Assembly (NCBI GenBank): GCA_014607495.2 | Contig: CP053159.1 | Span: 2,053,501-2,117,500, forward strand | DNA length: 64,000 nucleotides | From: Carposina sasakii | Lineage: Eukaryota > Arthropoda > Insecta > Lepidoptera > Carposinidae | Direction: 5' to 3' | Shown here: one piece after another, positions 21,240-32,680 of the stretch | Position numbering within the stretch: the first letter of the stretch is position 1 | Layout: the number at the start of each line of letters is the position of its first letter | Position numbers and translations under genes: made by a program | The notes under the pieces: model-generated | Seen by the model: the letters and a program-made list of their open reading frames with translations, nothing else | The model's database searches: none | What the model was told of the DNA's origin: nothing

Positions 21240-23010
21240 AAAAAAGAACAGATTTTGGATCATCCCTATTGGAGACACGACATGACATTTTCTATTTCAA
21301 ACCTAAAGAAATTTGAAACACTTTATATACTAGTGTCAGTAAAATCGTATGAAGAATTATTATCAAAATTAATATTTACAATATTCGTGGCCAGCATACA
21401 CGTTTCAGGTTGTCTCACCAGAAGAAAAGCTCCATTATAACCATCAGGTAAGAAACAATTTATTATGTATTCCGAGATGATATTAACAAAAAAAATACTA
21501 CGCTGAATTAAAAACAGATATTTTAGCACATCAACGAAGAGTCGTCTTGGCTAGCCGATTCTTGAGTTACTTCTTCAGTTTATGGTCTATTGTGTGCGTG
21601 GATGATACCGCCATCTCACGGTTTTGGAAGCTGTACATTGTGGATTCCCTATTATGGCAAATCGGCGAACTATCCAAGTGTTTGATATTCCTATGCACTT
21701 TCATACATATGGTTTCGATACAAAATTGGGTATTAGTAACTATAATTGAAATGATGGTTGTTGAGCATTTCTAATATCTCATGATTTTCACATCTAGCTT
21801 CCAATTTATTGGATTCTGAATGAACTCACTAAAAGGGATTAACAAAAACAACTTGTGTATTTTCCACATTTTCTCCATGTCAATACATACTATAAATGTC
21901 TTCAATTACTAGTTCCTCAGTTTTCTGATTAGCTACTTCTGTGATGTTTCATATGGGCCGTCATGATTTTGGGAAAGATCGTTGGCATGTCTGACTTATT
22001 TACCATAGCACTTTTAAGAATAATTTTATAATAGATAATGGGTTTTTTGTTTGGCATCTGAACCGCTTTTCGTGTTTTTTAAAACATTTTCGAAGCTTTT
22101 ACAAAATTATCTTTAATATTCCGCCATTTTATTCATAAGTACTTTACCTGTAACAAAACCATTTAAATAAATAAGAATATTTAATGGTATGTTACTTTAG
22201 ATATTTGGCGACCGGATGCATAAAAATACATTACACATTCGAATTGGTGCGAGACAATAGCTGAATTTGTTCGTGAAGTATGTTCGGCAATATGGTTATT
22301 ATGAAAGAATCTTGTTTACCGAAGCCGTCTCAACAAAGATGGCTAGATATTGCACAGTTTTTACAAGAGCTAATTTTCCGAATTGCATTGGGGCTATAGA
22401 TGGGAAACATATACGGGTAATAAAACCTTGGTCATAGTAGGATCCATGTACTACAAATTATAAGCAGTTCTTTTCTATTAACTGATGGCTATATGCGACA
22501 GCAATACAAATTCATAACAATAGATGTCGGCGCTTGTGGCTTTGAGAGACTCAGCAGTTTTCAACACTCTAACTTTTACACAAAAAATGATAGGAGACAC
22601 AAAAACCCATATCACAAGGAGTCACAACGAAAACTTAATGCGACCTTATGCAAAATCAAATTTCAAACACTACTAAGAGAATATATAATTATCTGGCATT
22701 GTAGAGCACGGCGATATATCGAATGTCGTTTGGAATACTGGCAATAAGTGGCGTATATTCCATAGACCTATAAATGTGGATATTACTTTAGCTACTGATT
22801 CATCAAAGCTGTTGTTTTTGCATACTACGTTCGAGATAGAGAGGTTATAACTATGAAGATACTTTAACATGTTACATGCCGTCTGATGTACCAGAAACTC
22901 AGAGAACATATAATCGAATAGGTATAATATCGCTGAAAGGATTCGTAACTCTTTCGCTCAGTATTTTGAACACGAAGGAAAACTGGAATGGCAAGATAAA
23001 TTTATATAAG
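21240..23010 (+). pseudogene. PIF/Harbinger transposase, decayed
   Basis: DDE-type transposase of the PIF/Harbinger group, readable only across several frames. From left to right: ILDHPYWRHDMTF and SYEELLSKL near 21255-21380 (N-terminal region); NFPNCIGAIDGKHIR near 22375-22415, the classic first catalytic Asp block; NYKQFFS and YKFITIDVGACG near 22460-22535, the second Asp; LMRPYAKSNFKHY; RARRYIEC then FGILANKWRIFHRPI near 22710-22775; and a C-terminal stretch FEHEGKLEWQDKFI ending in TAA at about 23009. Frameshifts, stops and an insertion of unrelated sequence between about 21440 and 22200 show it is dead. GC-rich flanks at 21040-21160 and 23220-23560 share GGGATACCGA-like and CCTTCATAGTA sequence and may be element ends or a second repeat. 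Confidence 0.85.
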
Positions 23011-23573
23011 TAAATACAATGTGCATTGATCCGTAATATCACAGGAAATTATAAATACCGAGTTCTTTCTTTTCTTCCGATGTATCATCTTTATTGCATA
23101 TTATAACTTTCCTCCCAACATTTTAACTTTTTATTTCTGTTTGCATAATCAGTGCATTTGCTATCCCATATTGCGGGGCGTTTTTTATTTCTAAAATGAA
23201 CTTTTCTGCATGTCAAAATTGCCATGACGCGCACTCTGCGTAGTGTTTAGCGTACGGAACAAGCGACGACTGGCGGGTATCATTGGACGCGGTGCTTGCG
23301 GCTAACCGCGCCGAGTGCGTGGAGGGGATACGGCGCGCCGCATCATTCAACCGGTGTTGGAGCCCAGAGCAACCGGAGCGGTTGACGGCTGGCCTTAAGC
23401 AAATCGTTGCGTCGTTATCATGCGGTTTCATAAAAATTCGATGTGCGGCCTGCCGCAGCGGCACGCCGCATTGCGGCCAGCCGCTAGTGCGTTTTAGGCC
23501 TTGTCTGGAAAAAATAGGTAGGTTTGGAGGTTGTTTGGTTGGGATACCGAATATAACAGATTCCTTCATAGTA

Positions 23574-24763
23574 CGAGGGCTGTTTGATAAGTCGTTTTAA
23601 AAAGTATTTTTTTTTTTTAACAATTTACAGTTTATTTCTCAGACATAGTCTCCTTTGAGGGCCAAACATTGTTCCAGAGTTTCCAATTTTTTTATCCCCT
23701 CCAAAAAATACGTTTTACGAGGTCTTCAAAATAGGCGTTTGCGTCAAAACCCTCCAAGCCATCTTTTCAGATTTGGGAATAGGTAATAAGTCGCACATAG
23801 TGCAGGCATGCGGACCAGTTCGAGCCCAATCGTGGATTTTGGCCATTGCAATAGTTACTTGTGCACTGGGGCATTGTATTGATGAAAGAGGACTTTCTTG
23901 GGGGACAAATTTTGGTCGTTTTTCCAACAATTCGGCATTAAAACGGTCCAATAACTCTGCGTAATAACGGTATAGTCTTTCATAATGATTCCTATCCCAG
24001 GGTCCCATGACCTTATTCAGCCGACAAAACAGTCTTGGCCTGTCTTTGGGGCACTTCACCAGTCGTTTCCATCCATTGTTTTGATTGCTAGATTTTGATT
24101 CAGGTGTATAATGATGGACCCAAGTGTTCGTCCACAGTGACAAATCGACTCAAAAAATTCCGAGGTGTTACGCTTCATCAGAAATTCGCTTTCTTTCGTG
24201 TTGTTCGATTGTCAACAAACGTGGCACCCATCGTGCAGACAGCTTTGTCATACCCAAATCTTCATGCAGGATTTTATGTACTCGCTCAGTGGAGATGCCT
24301 GTGTTCTCAGCTATTTCACGCACCTTCACTCGGCGGTCGTCGAGTACAATATTATGGACTTCTTCAACAACATCCTCAGTAGTGACTTCGATTGGGCGAC
24401 CAGAGCGTGGAGCATCAGATGTGCTTGACCGACCACGTTTAAAATCATTTATCCAGTTATAAACAGTCTGCAACGTTGGTGCGTTAGTGCCATGAACAGA
24501 ATCAAGCAGTTTTTATTGTGGCAGCACTGCAACCCTTCATAAAAAAATGTTTTATAACGGCACGAAATTCAGTTTTTCCCATAGTTGTTGAATATTTACG
24601 AGTGATCACAGTTAAACAATGGTTATACTGACAAAAACTTGTTTTTTTTTGCTGAAATTTTGACAGTCTTAATTTGAAAGATTGTGCCTGCCAGTGTTAA
24701 CGCCATTTACCAGAAAAAAGGTTTTACAAATAGTTTTTAAAAGGACTTATCAAACAGCCCTCG
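23574..24763 (-). mobile_element. Mariner-like element, nearly complete, inactive
   Basis: 1190 bp bounded by inverted repeats CGAGGGCTGTTTGATAAGTC, flanked on each side by TA, the mariner target duplication. The transposase is on the minus strand and frame-broken (next entry). It sits beside the Harbinger remnant, apparently inserted into that element's flank. Confidence 0.92.
23720..24578 (-). pseudogene. Mariner transposase pseudogene
   Basis: Begins MGKTEFRAVIKHFFMKGCSA at 24578, hits a stop, then resumes TVYNWINDFKRGRSS and SGRPIEVTTEDVVEEVH. The helix-turn-helix ISTERVHKILHEDLGM is followed by the family signature WVPRLLT (WVPxxLT). The catalytic half reads through several shifts: DRNHYERLYRYYAELLDRFN, KRPKFVPQES, AMAKIHDW, and a C-terminal PIPKSEKMAW. 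The YSPDLAPSD block is scrambled. At least three frame breaks make it non-functional. Confidence 0.88.
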
Positions 24764-26201
24764 TAATATTAACTTTTAAAGTTTTATGCTTAGGTACTGT
24801 AAAGTATTTCATCAGTGACATTTTTTTAAAGTGTTCGCGTCTTGCTTAACCGTAAAGTTTGACCTAAAATATTTGTCCAAACATAAAAGAACTTCTTTCA
24901 CGCCTTTGTACATTTTCTTTGTCATAAACTTTATTTGTGAAAACTTTACTGTGTACAATAAAGCATTAGAATAAAGAAATCCTGAATTCTTACATGAACC
25001 CAGCAACCGTCAGCTCCGACAACTCCAGTAACCAGTGATAATGTATTCGCGAGAGAGTTATTAAAACCTGATCATGACGACAATCAGCAAAACAGATATT
25101 TTATGCACATTCGCGACTTCTGTACATGTTCAATTCAATTTTTGTTTATGGTCACAATTGTGTCGGGCACAATGATTCCGCCAATGTCACGTAGAGAAGC
25201 TGTACATGTTTTTAAAACTTATAATAGCCCAGATGGCGAACTCAAAACCAAATATTCCTGTGCATCCAGTTATAGAAACATGCATATACAAGTAGTACCT
25301 TAACCTTGTCATGCGTAGTCCCTTCTCGCCTGCTTTCCCCCGCGCGAATTTTAATATAATGTAGAGTGCGTTTTATCATATAGTTCCTATGGATGATGGC
25401 GCTAGGTTACTATGTGTATGACCACATTTTCTATGTCAATGCATACTATAAATGTTAATTACATAGTTCCGAAATCAGTTATTCTATTGGAATGACTCTA
25501 CTGCACGATCTATATAAAAATGGTTATTTATAGCACATTTTACAATAATTTTGATAAATAACCAACCAAAACATGTAACTCGTAACTCAAAACTTTATTA
25601 GTTTTATCATCAAATCACTATGATAACAAACACAAATTTATTAAACCATATTTACAAATGGTATCTTACTTTAGATTTATCTATAAAAATACAAAACTAT
25701 CTTGAGATATTTTGAAAATATAACATACTTATCTATCAAAAAAATAAGCAAATTGAATGATTTCACAGTTGATTTAAACATATTATTTCTATTACATTAT
25801 AAAATGACTAATTTCTGGTATGTAGATAGGTATACAAATATAATACTCTTTAAAGGTACCTAGTAAATTGAAGGCACTTGCTTAGAGGGTAGTAAGTACA
25901 AAAGTTTTCACACACTCAGTCATAGAAATCTTATGTGGGACACAAAAAATTAGGAGACACAAAAAATAAGGAGTCACAAAAAACAATGACAATGCAAATA
26001 CACCAATACTGTTGTCAGACAGTGGTAACTGGGAATAAACCAAGAAATGGGTTTTTTATGAACTTATCAACTTTTTTTGGCAACAATGAAGTTATCTACA
26101 AAGTAAACCACTGCAGCCAGTAGATGAGTTTATAAAGCTCCAAGTAGGATCTCTCAGGGTATATCAAAGAAGATATATTATCCCCATCAAACTCTTTATT
26201 T
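24764..26201. other. Intergenic, no recognised gene
   Basis: AT-rich. Holds a family K fragment at about 25385-25500 and short, unrecognised frames at 24965-25305. The GGAGACACAAAAA / GGAGTCACAA motif at 25945-25980 also occurs inside the Harbinger remnant (22590-22630). Confidence 0.4.
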
Positions 26202-27242
26202 TTATAACTGACTACTCCATTTCAATTGCTGATCAAAGCAGATGCGGACTTCTACAAGGTATTCTTTATTTTTGAATTTTCGGCATTCAATTGCAGGGTT
26301 GACACCCAAACGGAGCTTGATGGCATCATTGATCTGTTTAACTGTATACTCATTGGTGTTGGATGGAACAATATTGGCTTCCTTAAGGACGTTGGTCATT
26401 GTATAATTGGCATGCCAGTTGAGGCCTTGGGAGAAATATTTGAATTCAGAGTTAAGTGGTGGGAGTACCGCTGCACAAGTACCATGTTTGCTCCATTCAT
26501 GTGTCCACAGTGAGTACAGAGATGTTCCTGAAACATTGTTTGAGCTATCAAGTACAAATATTTTACTCTTCAAGTTTGGTCAAAACTCCTCGTAACCATT
26601 TGCAGTGGCTTGAATATACTATAAGTGAAATGCTACATAGTGCAGGCATGACTAGAATATTTAATTATTAACTAGTAAGTAAGCATAAGAATAAGATTAC
26701 TTTTTGTGGCTTAAATAGGGTATGACAAGCACTTTCCAAGAAGACTCATGGTATTAGTATAATCTAAGGGCCCCATGAATTATTCATTAACATGCTGTAC
26801 ATTTTACTAACCAGATTCAATGTTTCTCCATTTTTGTTCTAGATTTGACTCAATAGGTTTGACCTGTTCTGGATCAAAATGCCAGGTGTTATTACAGAAT
26901 GCTGGGCCAATAGTGCCAAGTCGAGTTGGCCAAATGCCGTGGATAGTCCACACGTCAGGACTATCGGGCATTGAACATGTATGCGACTTGTTATGCTGCT
27001 TCCATTCCATGCAAACAGTTATGGGCCATTGCTGTGTGAAAATAAGTAGGTCCCAGGCGAAAACAACATTAGAATCTTTGACAACTTCTGCATAATTTTG
27101 GCTAAAACATACAAATAAATTCACCATAACATTGGAGATCTAAAGTTTCTTACCAATGTAGTTTTTTGTGTACGTAACTTTATAAAACACTGTACCTGAT
27201 GCAGTAGGCCAATGCACATACTACAAAAGTTTTGGTATACAT
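26202..27242 (-). CDS. RNASET2: Secreted ribonuclease T2
   Basis: RNase T2 enzymes cleave single-stranded RNA through a 2',3'-cyclic intermediate, in lysosomes or outside the cell. Three exons join in phase: 27242-27196, 27101-26812, 26527-26202 (220 codons plus stop). Exon 1 encodes a signal peptide core, MYTKTFVVCALAYCI. Exon 2 has TQQWPITVC, the usual start of the fold, and active-site segment CAS-I WTIHGIWPT (catalytic His). Exon 3 gives CAS-II HEWSKHGTC (Glu, Lys and His catalytic set) and a C-terminal EVRICFD. Both catalytic segments are intact, so an active enzyme is likely. Asn-Xaa-Thr sites (NNTW, NYTM) suggest glycosylation. The C-terminus stops 11 residues after ICFD without the usual final Cys; another frame at 26197-26096 may hold a displaced tail. 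A tail of AATAAAG follows the stop directly. Confidence 0.9.
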
Positions 27243-27644
27243 AATTTCATCACCAGAATTGTTACATAGGTATGTATATCCTCAGATCAAGAAATATATA
27301 TCAATCAAGAATATTTTAAGAAAATTTGGATTTAATTTTATTCGGAAACAGAAACTAAGCGATTTTTATCTTCGAACGGAACTGACAGTGACAGCTGACT
27401 GTCAGTCAGTATTTTAAAAAATAGCAAGATAGGTAAAGAAGTATAACCTTGCAGCCAAAGCGATTGTTAATAATTACGCGATTACAGGAAACATAAGATT
27501 ATTTTATTTCATCATACACATTAATATTATGTTGATAACAGACGTCGAGCTTCATCACTCTTACATCAGATTAAGCAGTAGCTTTCACTTTGAAGCAAAG
27601 GGTTTCCCAGTAACTAACAACCTAGTGCGTTTTTGTATAAACCA

Positions 27645-27896
27645 AACCATGAACATATAAAGAACAACGGACGTAATGCTATCAATGCACAGATTGAAGC
27701 ACCGAAATGGCGGCGCGTTGCGCGTATACTCGTATTTTCTAGTAGGCGCCGAGCTTACTATGGTTTGTATGTGTGGGTGGATAACGCGTCATTACACATC
27801 CCTACTCCATGGAATATCGTTACAGAGCTTGCTATGAATGCCTCACTCTGTGTATTGACAACACTCTGTCCGTTATTCTTTATACGTTCATGAACC
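27645..27896. mobile_element. MITE with ~57-bp imperfect terminal inverted repeats
   Basis: Left arm AACCATGAACATATAAAGAA then CAACGGACGTAATG; right arm inverted TTCATGAACGTATAAAGAAT then AACGGACAGAGTG, about 80% identical. A GC-richer centre includes AATGGCGGCGCGTTGCGCG. Not related to the other families here. Confidence 0.75.
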
Positions 27897-29064
27897 AAAC
27901 TTTTAAGTTGACTTGACACCAAAGAGCTTCTATTACGCCTTAGCAGGAACTTGGTACTTTGTTCTAGCACCCGTTGAGATCAACAACGAAAGTTTTATGG
28001 CCAGCATCTGCCTTATACCAACATTGCCAACTTGCCATGTTATACATACGACACCTTTGGGTTGGTAGTCGAGTGCGTTGATTAGTCGGTAAAGTGTCAT
28101 TTGCCAGCTAAAGTTGGTTCTGCGATAGAGCTAGGAGAGCGGTCGCTCTTCTGCGCTTTGGAGAGGCGCGATAGAAGTGACAAGTCCGATTCTCGTCAAA
28201 AAAACCATCTCCTTACCCAGGTACGAGTACCTAGGGTACCTATAGGAAGCATTTGTTTTCTGGTCACTTCGTCGATAGGATCTTTCCCGGTAGGAAAATT
28301 AAATTAATTTTGGATGAAAAACAATTGCGTAGGTATCTTTCCCGATAGAAAAGTTCCTTCGCTATATAGTCTTCAGATTAATTGAGTTACTACGAACCGT
28401 GGATAGATACCGCAGTAAACAGTTTTCCAGACTACCAAAGATCACGGGCAGACTACTCAGGGACCACCTCACACGAAACCCGGAAAAACCATAATCATAA
28501 CACCGGACGGAAGACTACTGGACTGGGGGAAGCACCAGGGCGCTGACCCAAGCCTTTTTCCTCACATACCGTTCAAAAGCAACCTCATTCCGTTTTTTTG
28601 CGCGCCCGTCACTCGCTCTGGTGCACCATTGAAAAAAGGTATCGCGTGCCTCACGTAACTGCGAATAGGTGAGTTATCGCCACAATTTACAATTACAGCA
28701 AAATGCACAGATGCATGGTCTCTCAGTATGAGTGGATAATTAACGCGCATAGTCCTAGTGCCGATGAAAAAGCATTCGATATCCGAGGCTTGTTTGAGAT
28801 GTCTGCACGAGAAGGCTGGAAATATATTGCTATCCATGATTTTGTCCGTGTACGAGTATTACGAAAAATGGTGTTTTTCATCAATCAGTCTGATTTGATG
28901 GTCAGTCTTTAATGCACGACGGATCACCGCAGAGCAAAGAACCCAAAGCTCTACTTAGTTAGGGGCTTAGGGGGTAGGTAAATTTTTTTTTTCCATGGTG
29001 ACCTTACATAATACCTATTTATGAACTATCAGCAAGCCTACCTATTTGAACGAGTAGAATATAT
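27897..29064. other. Intergenic, no recognised gene
   Basis: Mixed sequence with a GC-richer patch at 28040-28200. Short frames on both strands (for example near 28490-28640) show no recognisable protein. Nothing supportable was found. Confidence 0.35.
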
Positions 29065-29250
29065 TCTTATTCTTTATTGCACATACACAAAAAAATATAA
29101 CATACAAGATAAAAGAAGAGATGCATGTACAATGGCAAGCTTACAAGAGATCTCTTCCAGCAAGCTAAGCAAGTAAAGAGAAATTATTAATAAACAGAGG
29201 GTAACATGTAAAAAACTGACTACATTGAAAAAAAGGAGAGAAACAAAGAA
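29065..29250 (-). repeat. LINE 3'-end-like repeat
   Basis: TATTCTTTATTGCACATACA then AAAAGAAGAGATGCATGTAC and GAGATCTCTTCCAGC, homologous to 2650-2870. Confidence 0.55.
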
Positions 29251-29765
29251 TGGACAGAATATATTGATTTAACTTATGACTAGATACCTACATCAAATAA
29301 TTTTTAAAATCACTTACATATATATTTTAGAGTAGGCAACAGGCAGACAGGCATACGTATCAAAAGAATACGTAATGAGTCGACCTCATAGATTAATTAG
29401 GTAGGTAAAGGACCCCTCAAGTGAGATAGGGCATAAGTTCTTGCGTCCACAACCTACTCATTACCTAAGTCGTGTCTTAATAGAGTATTTCTATAGAATC
29501 CTGCCTAGTCAGGCCACTTAGACGCTCGTGGCACCTTTTTATTGTGGCGATTGCAATACGTTTTTATAAATTAATCTCGAGTTTTATGAACTGTGAAGAG
29601 ACCAAAGCAAATACATATGGAGATGTTTTAACGATAAAATAGTGAAAATAGAGTGTAAACCAAAGAATATACTTACTCTCTAACGAGGTGTAAACACAGG
29701 CGCAACAACAGACTATTTATTAGTAGTGTGAAACCAAATCCGGCAGTAGATTCGTTAGTTCATAG

Positions 29766-29798
29766 GTTATTTATTATTTATTTATTTATTTATTTATT
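29766..29798. repeat. (TTTA)n microsatellite
   Basis: About eight TTTA/TTAT units. It abuts sequence beginning AGTTACAGTTTACAAATTG, perhaps the tail of a minus-strand retroelement. Confidence 0.75.
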
Positions 29799-30293
29799 AA
29801 GTTACAGTTTACAAATTGTGACTGTACAATATCCTGCAAAACTGTTATAACAGTTTGACTGCGGGAACGTGTCAAGCAAGTTACTGTAGATACATTACCA
29901 AAAGTTGCACACCAAGATATTAGATTATTATATATTTAGACTAATTTAGGTATTTCAGGCGACCTATAATTTAACAAAATATAACGAATTCTTTTCTCCC
30001 CTAGTACCTACCAACTTATATTATCATCAGTAATCACATAGTAGAGTGATCACAGTATTACTTAAATTCAACTTAATTTAACTTAACATATTTAACGCTG
30101 AGAGCCAGTGCTGAGAGCAAATGACGGTATTGGCTGCCAATAGAAATATCGATGACGACTCTCCGTGGTACGTGCTTATTGACAGGGACTCGTGCTTCAT
30201 CCAACTTTTTATTAACAGTTCGACTTGATTAGTTTATTTCTAGGAATATGTAGATCCATTGAAGAGGTAAGGTTCTGCTAGATTAGGGTTACC

Positions 30294-30667
30294 ATATCTC
30301 AGGATTTGTCCTGAGATTTCAGGATTTTTCGACTTTTTTCAGGATTGCGGCCGGATTTTGCAAATCTCGTGATATCTCAGGAAAAGATGTCTTTAATCAA
30401 AAGTTAAACCAACTAACTATAATCTTCTTTTGGTAACAACTGAACAGTTAAAGTCTATACTTATTTATCCGAGTGCAACAAACTAAAAATACTTAATCTT
30501 TTGGTAACAACCCCGCCCCGCCGCCGCTATGAGCTAGATCCGCAGTGTATAAAACGATAATAATACGTTTTTGAGAGAAAATTTTCAAGCTGTATAAAAT
30601 CTCAGGACTTTTCCATTGAAATCAGGCCTTTTCTCGGGTCTTTTGATTTTTTCATCTGGTAACCCTA
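30294..30667. mobile_element. MITE with TAGGGTTACCA termini
   Basis: TAGGGTTACCATATCTCAGG at the left and CATCTGGTAACCCTA at the right. The termini resemble hAT-type TAGGGTTGCCA ends. The 374-bp element has repeated CAGGAttTT motifs and no coding frame. Confidence 0.65.
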
Positions 30668-31163
30668 TGGTAAAAATCAAGTTGAGCCTGTCTTAAACAC
30701 TAGTTGGGTACTTTAATGTCCTGCAAACATTATAAATTATAATAGTTAGTAGGCTATTATAGAGAATCTAAGTACCTATTACCAAAATTTTTACATTGAA
30801 CATGTGATTTCGAGTCTCTTGTGAATGGATTCATTATGTGGGCCTTTTCATAGCATTTACCTTAACAATATAGGCAGACGACTAACTTTGTTAATGCGAT
30901 ATGTGAAGTTATCGCACAGATTTTGTACCTATATATTTTGTGCTCCAGCATAGACCACGTCTTCTAAAGTACATAATTACCGTTCTAGTCGGCCATTGAT
31001 CTCGTCGCATTAAAATTAATGCGATTGTAAAAAAGTGCAATGGCGCATGCGTTTCCGCGCATGCGCGACGGCATGGGGCTGCAAAAACATGCGCGCGCGC
31101 CGTGAACTGTTTTTCTGACGTGTTTTGTTTTTAATAGATAGCTAGAATATGCGCTTGAGGCTC

Positions 31164-31545
31164 TATGTTTTTTTGTGGCCACCTTTAACGAAGGGTACGT
31201 ATTCTATACATGAAATAAAGTAAGTTTATGCCAAAAAAAATGCTGGGAAAAAAAAATTTTTTTTTGAAAAAAATTTTTAAATTCCTTGATCGTGCGAAAT
31301 TTATAGTGTCTAGTGTTTATGTTAGTTTTTTTATAGACAGATATTAATTATTTTTCGTGAAAAAATCCTGCTACGCGCGTCTATGTGCATTTATGCTGAA
31401 AAACGCAGTCTATTTACTCAACTTTGGACCCTAATATTTTGGAAACCAGACACTTCCCAGGTATGCTTCCATGGAGAAAAATGATCGTGATGATGAGGAG
31501 ATTCCGTAGTTTTCGGGAACGCTGACGACCAAAAATCACCCTGTA
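31164..31545 (+). mobile_element. MITE family Q, left end truncated
   Basis: TTTTTTGTGGCCACCTTTAA through CCAAAAATCACCCTGTATA. Shares long, nearly identical stretches with 55952-56302, but the left CAGGGTG terminus is lost. Confidence 0.75.
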
Positions 31546-31700
31546 TAATGGTGCCATATCTGCTTCATGGGCGCTACGTTATTTAGATTTAATTACTGTA
31601 CGGTGGTAAATAGTAAAGAAGTATATTTAGTAGCCTATTACAGTACCTACCTACCTATCTACCCGATGAGTGTAAGGCATTCGTGTATCTGGCTCTCCCA

Positions 31701-31937
31701 TCCTACTTAATAAAAAAAATGCGTATGGATTTTGTGAGTATGGATGGATAGATGTTTGTTACTCTTTCACGTAAAACGACTAGAGCGATTGTAATAAAAT
31801 TTGTTATGGAGTTAGCTGATATCCTGGATTAAAACATAGGCTACTTTTTATCCCGGGAAAATATTTTTATCCTGGATAATTTCGACTTTTTATTTTTTTC
31901 TGCAGTCCACGCGGACGAAGTCGCGGGCGTCCACTAG
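31701..31937 (+). mobile_element. Complete non-autonomous Helitron (TCCTAC-type 5' end)
   Basis: Begins TCCTACTTAATA after an A and ends CGGACGAAGTCGCGGGCGTC then CACTAG before a T. It carries the hairpin near the 3' end. Sister copies are at 36864, 50179 and 60489. Confidence 0.88.
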
Positions 31938-31984
31938 TAGTATTATAAATATGTAGATAGTTTATTACCTATCTAAAGGCTTTT

Positions 31985-32120
31985 CGTCCCATTAGACTAT
32001 GAGAGTGACGGAATAGAGAGTGCACCTGTGTTTGCGCACACATTTGTGCACTTTTAACATCTTCTGCGCACTTGGCTTAATCTCCCTCTGTTGAGATTTG
32101 CCGCTATTATGACCGAGGGA
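31985..32120 (+). repeat. Dispersed repeat, family D, fragment
   Basis: TTTCGTCCCATTAGACTATG then TGTGTTTGCGCACACATTTG and GCGCACTTGGCTTAATCT. Fuller copies are at 42590-42805 and 53803-54024. Confidence 0.55.
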
Positions 32121-32148
32121 TTTACATTATTTATTATATTATTTATTA

Positions 32149-32389
32149 TACAGGGTGTAACAGAAAGGGTATGTTAAGCGAAAAGCTATGTAAATAGCCC
32201 ATTTTCACTATCTTAGAGACCCAATTACCAAAATTTGAGACAAAAAATCACATGTTTATTTTTCAAGATTGTATGAATATTCCTGAGTTGTGTAGGAATT
32301 CTCCATACTATCTGGAAAAATAAGCATGTGATTTTGAGTCTGAAATTTTGTGGGTAGGTTTCTTTTAGTGGGCTTTGTTACACCCTGTA
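32149..32389. mobile_element. Palindromic MITE, family P
   Basis: TA-flanked arms: TACAGGGTGTAACAGAAAGG and TTTGTTACACCCTGTA, with GGGTATGTTAAGCGAAAAGC inside the left arm. Right arm is shortened. Confidence 0.82.
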
Positions 32390-32411
32390 TAGGGAGAGTT
32401 AAGATACTAAA

Positions 32412-32680
32412 TACATACATACATATAACCACGCATTTATCCCTTACGGGGTAGACAGAGCACCAAGTGCCGATAGGACCACATTGTGCCACTTCTGACC
32501 AATTTTGAGGGTATAGTTGATACAAGTTCGGTTAGTAGTGACAGATGGTCAGCCCAAATAAATAAATAATACTACTAAATAATACCAAGACGTATGTTTG
32601 GAACGTACTAAATGGAGATCTGTAGTCTCTGCCTACCCCTATGGGATATAGGCGTGAGGCGTTATGTATGTATGTATGAA
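32412..32680. repeat. Dispersed repeat, family C, with inverted ends
   Basis: Left CATACATACATATAACCACG and TTACGGGGTAGACAGAG; right CTCTGCCTACCCCTATGGG and ATGTATGTATG. The ends are approximate inverted repeats, so the full unit may be a foldback element. Confidence 0.55.

Noticed and set aside
23213..23600. Overlapping open frames of about 105-118 codons on both strands
   Set aside because: They lie in a GC-rich repeat-like patch beside the Harbinger and mariner elements, where stops are rare on both strands; no domain is recognisable.
28400..28640. Broken coding-like stretch (LPKITGRLLRDHLTRNPEKP and following)
   Set aside because: Reads across two frames but matches no family I can name; not enough to call a retroelement.
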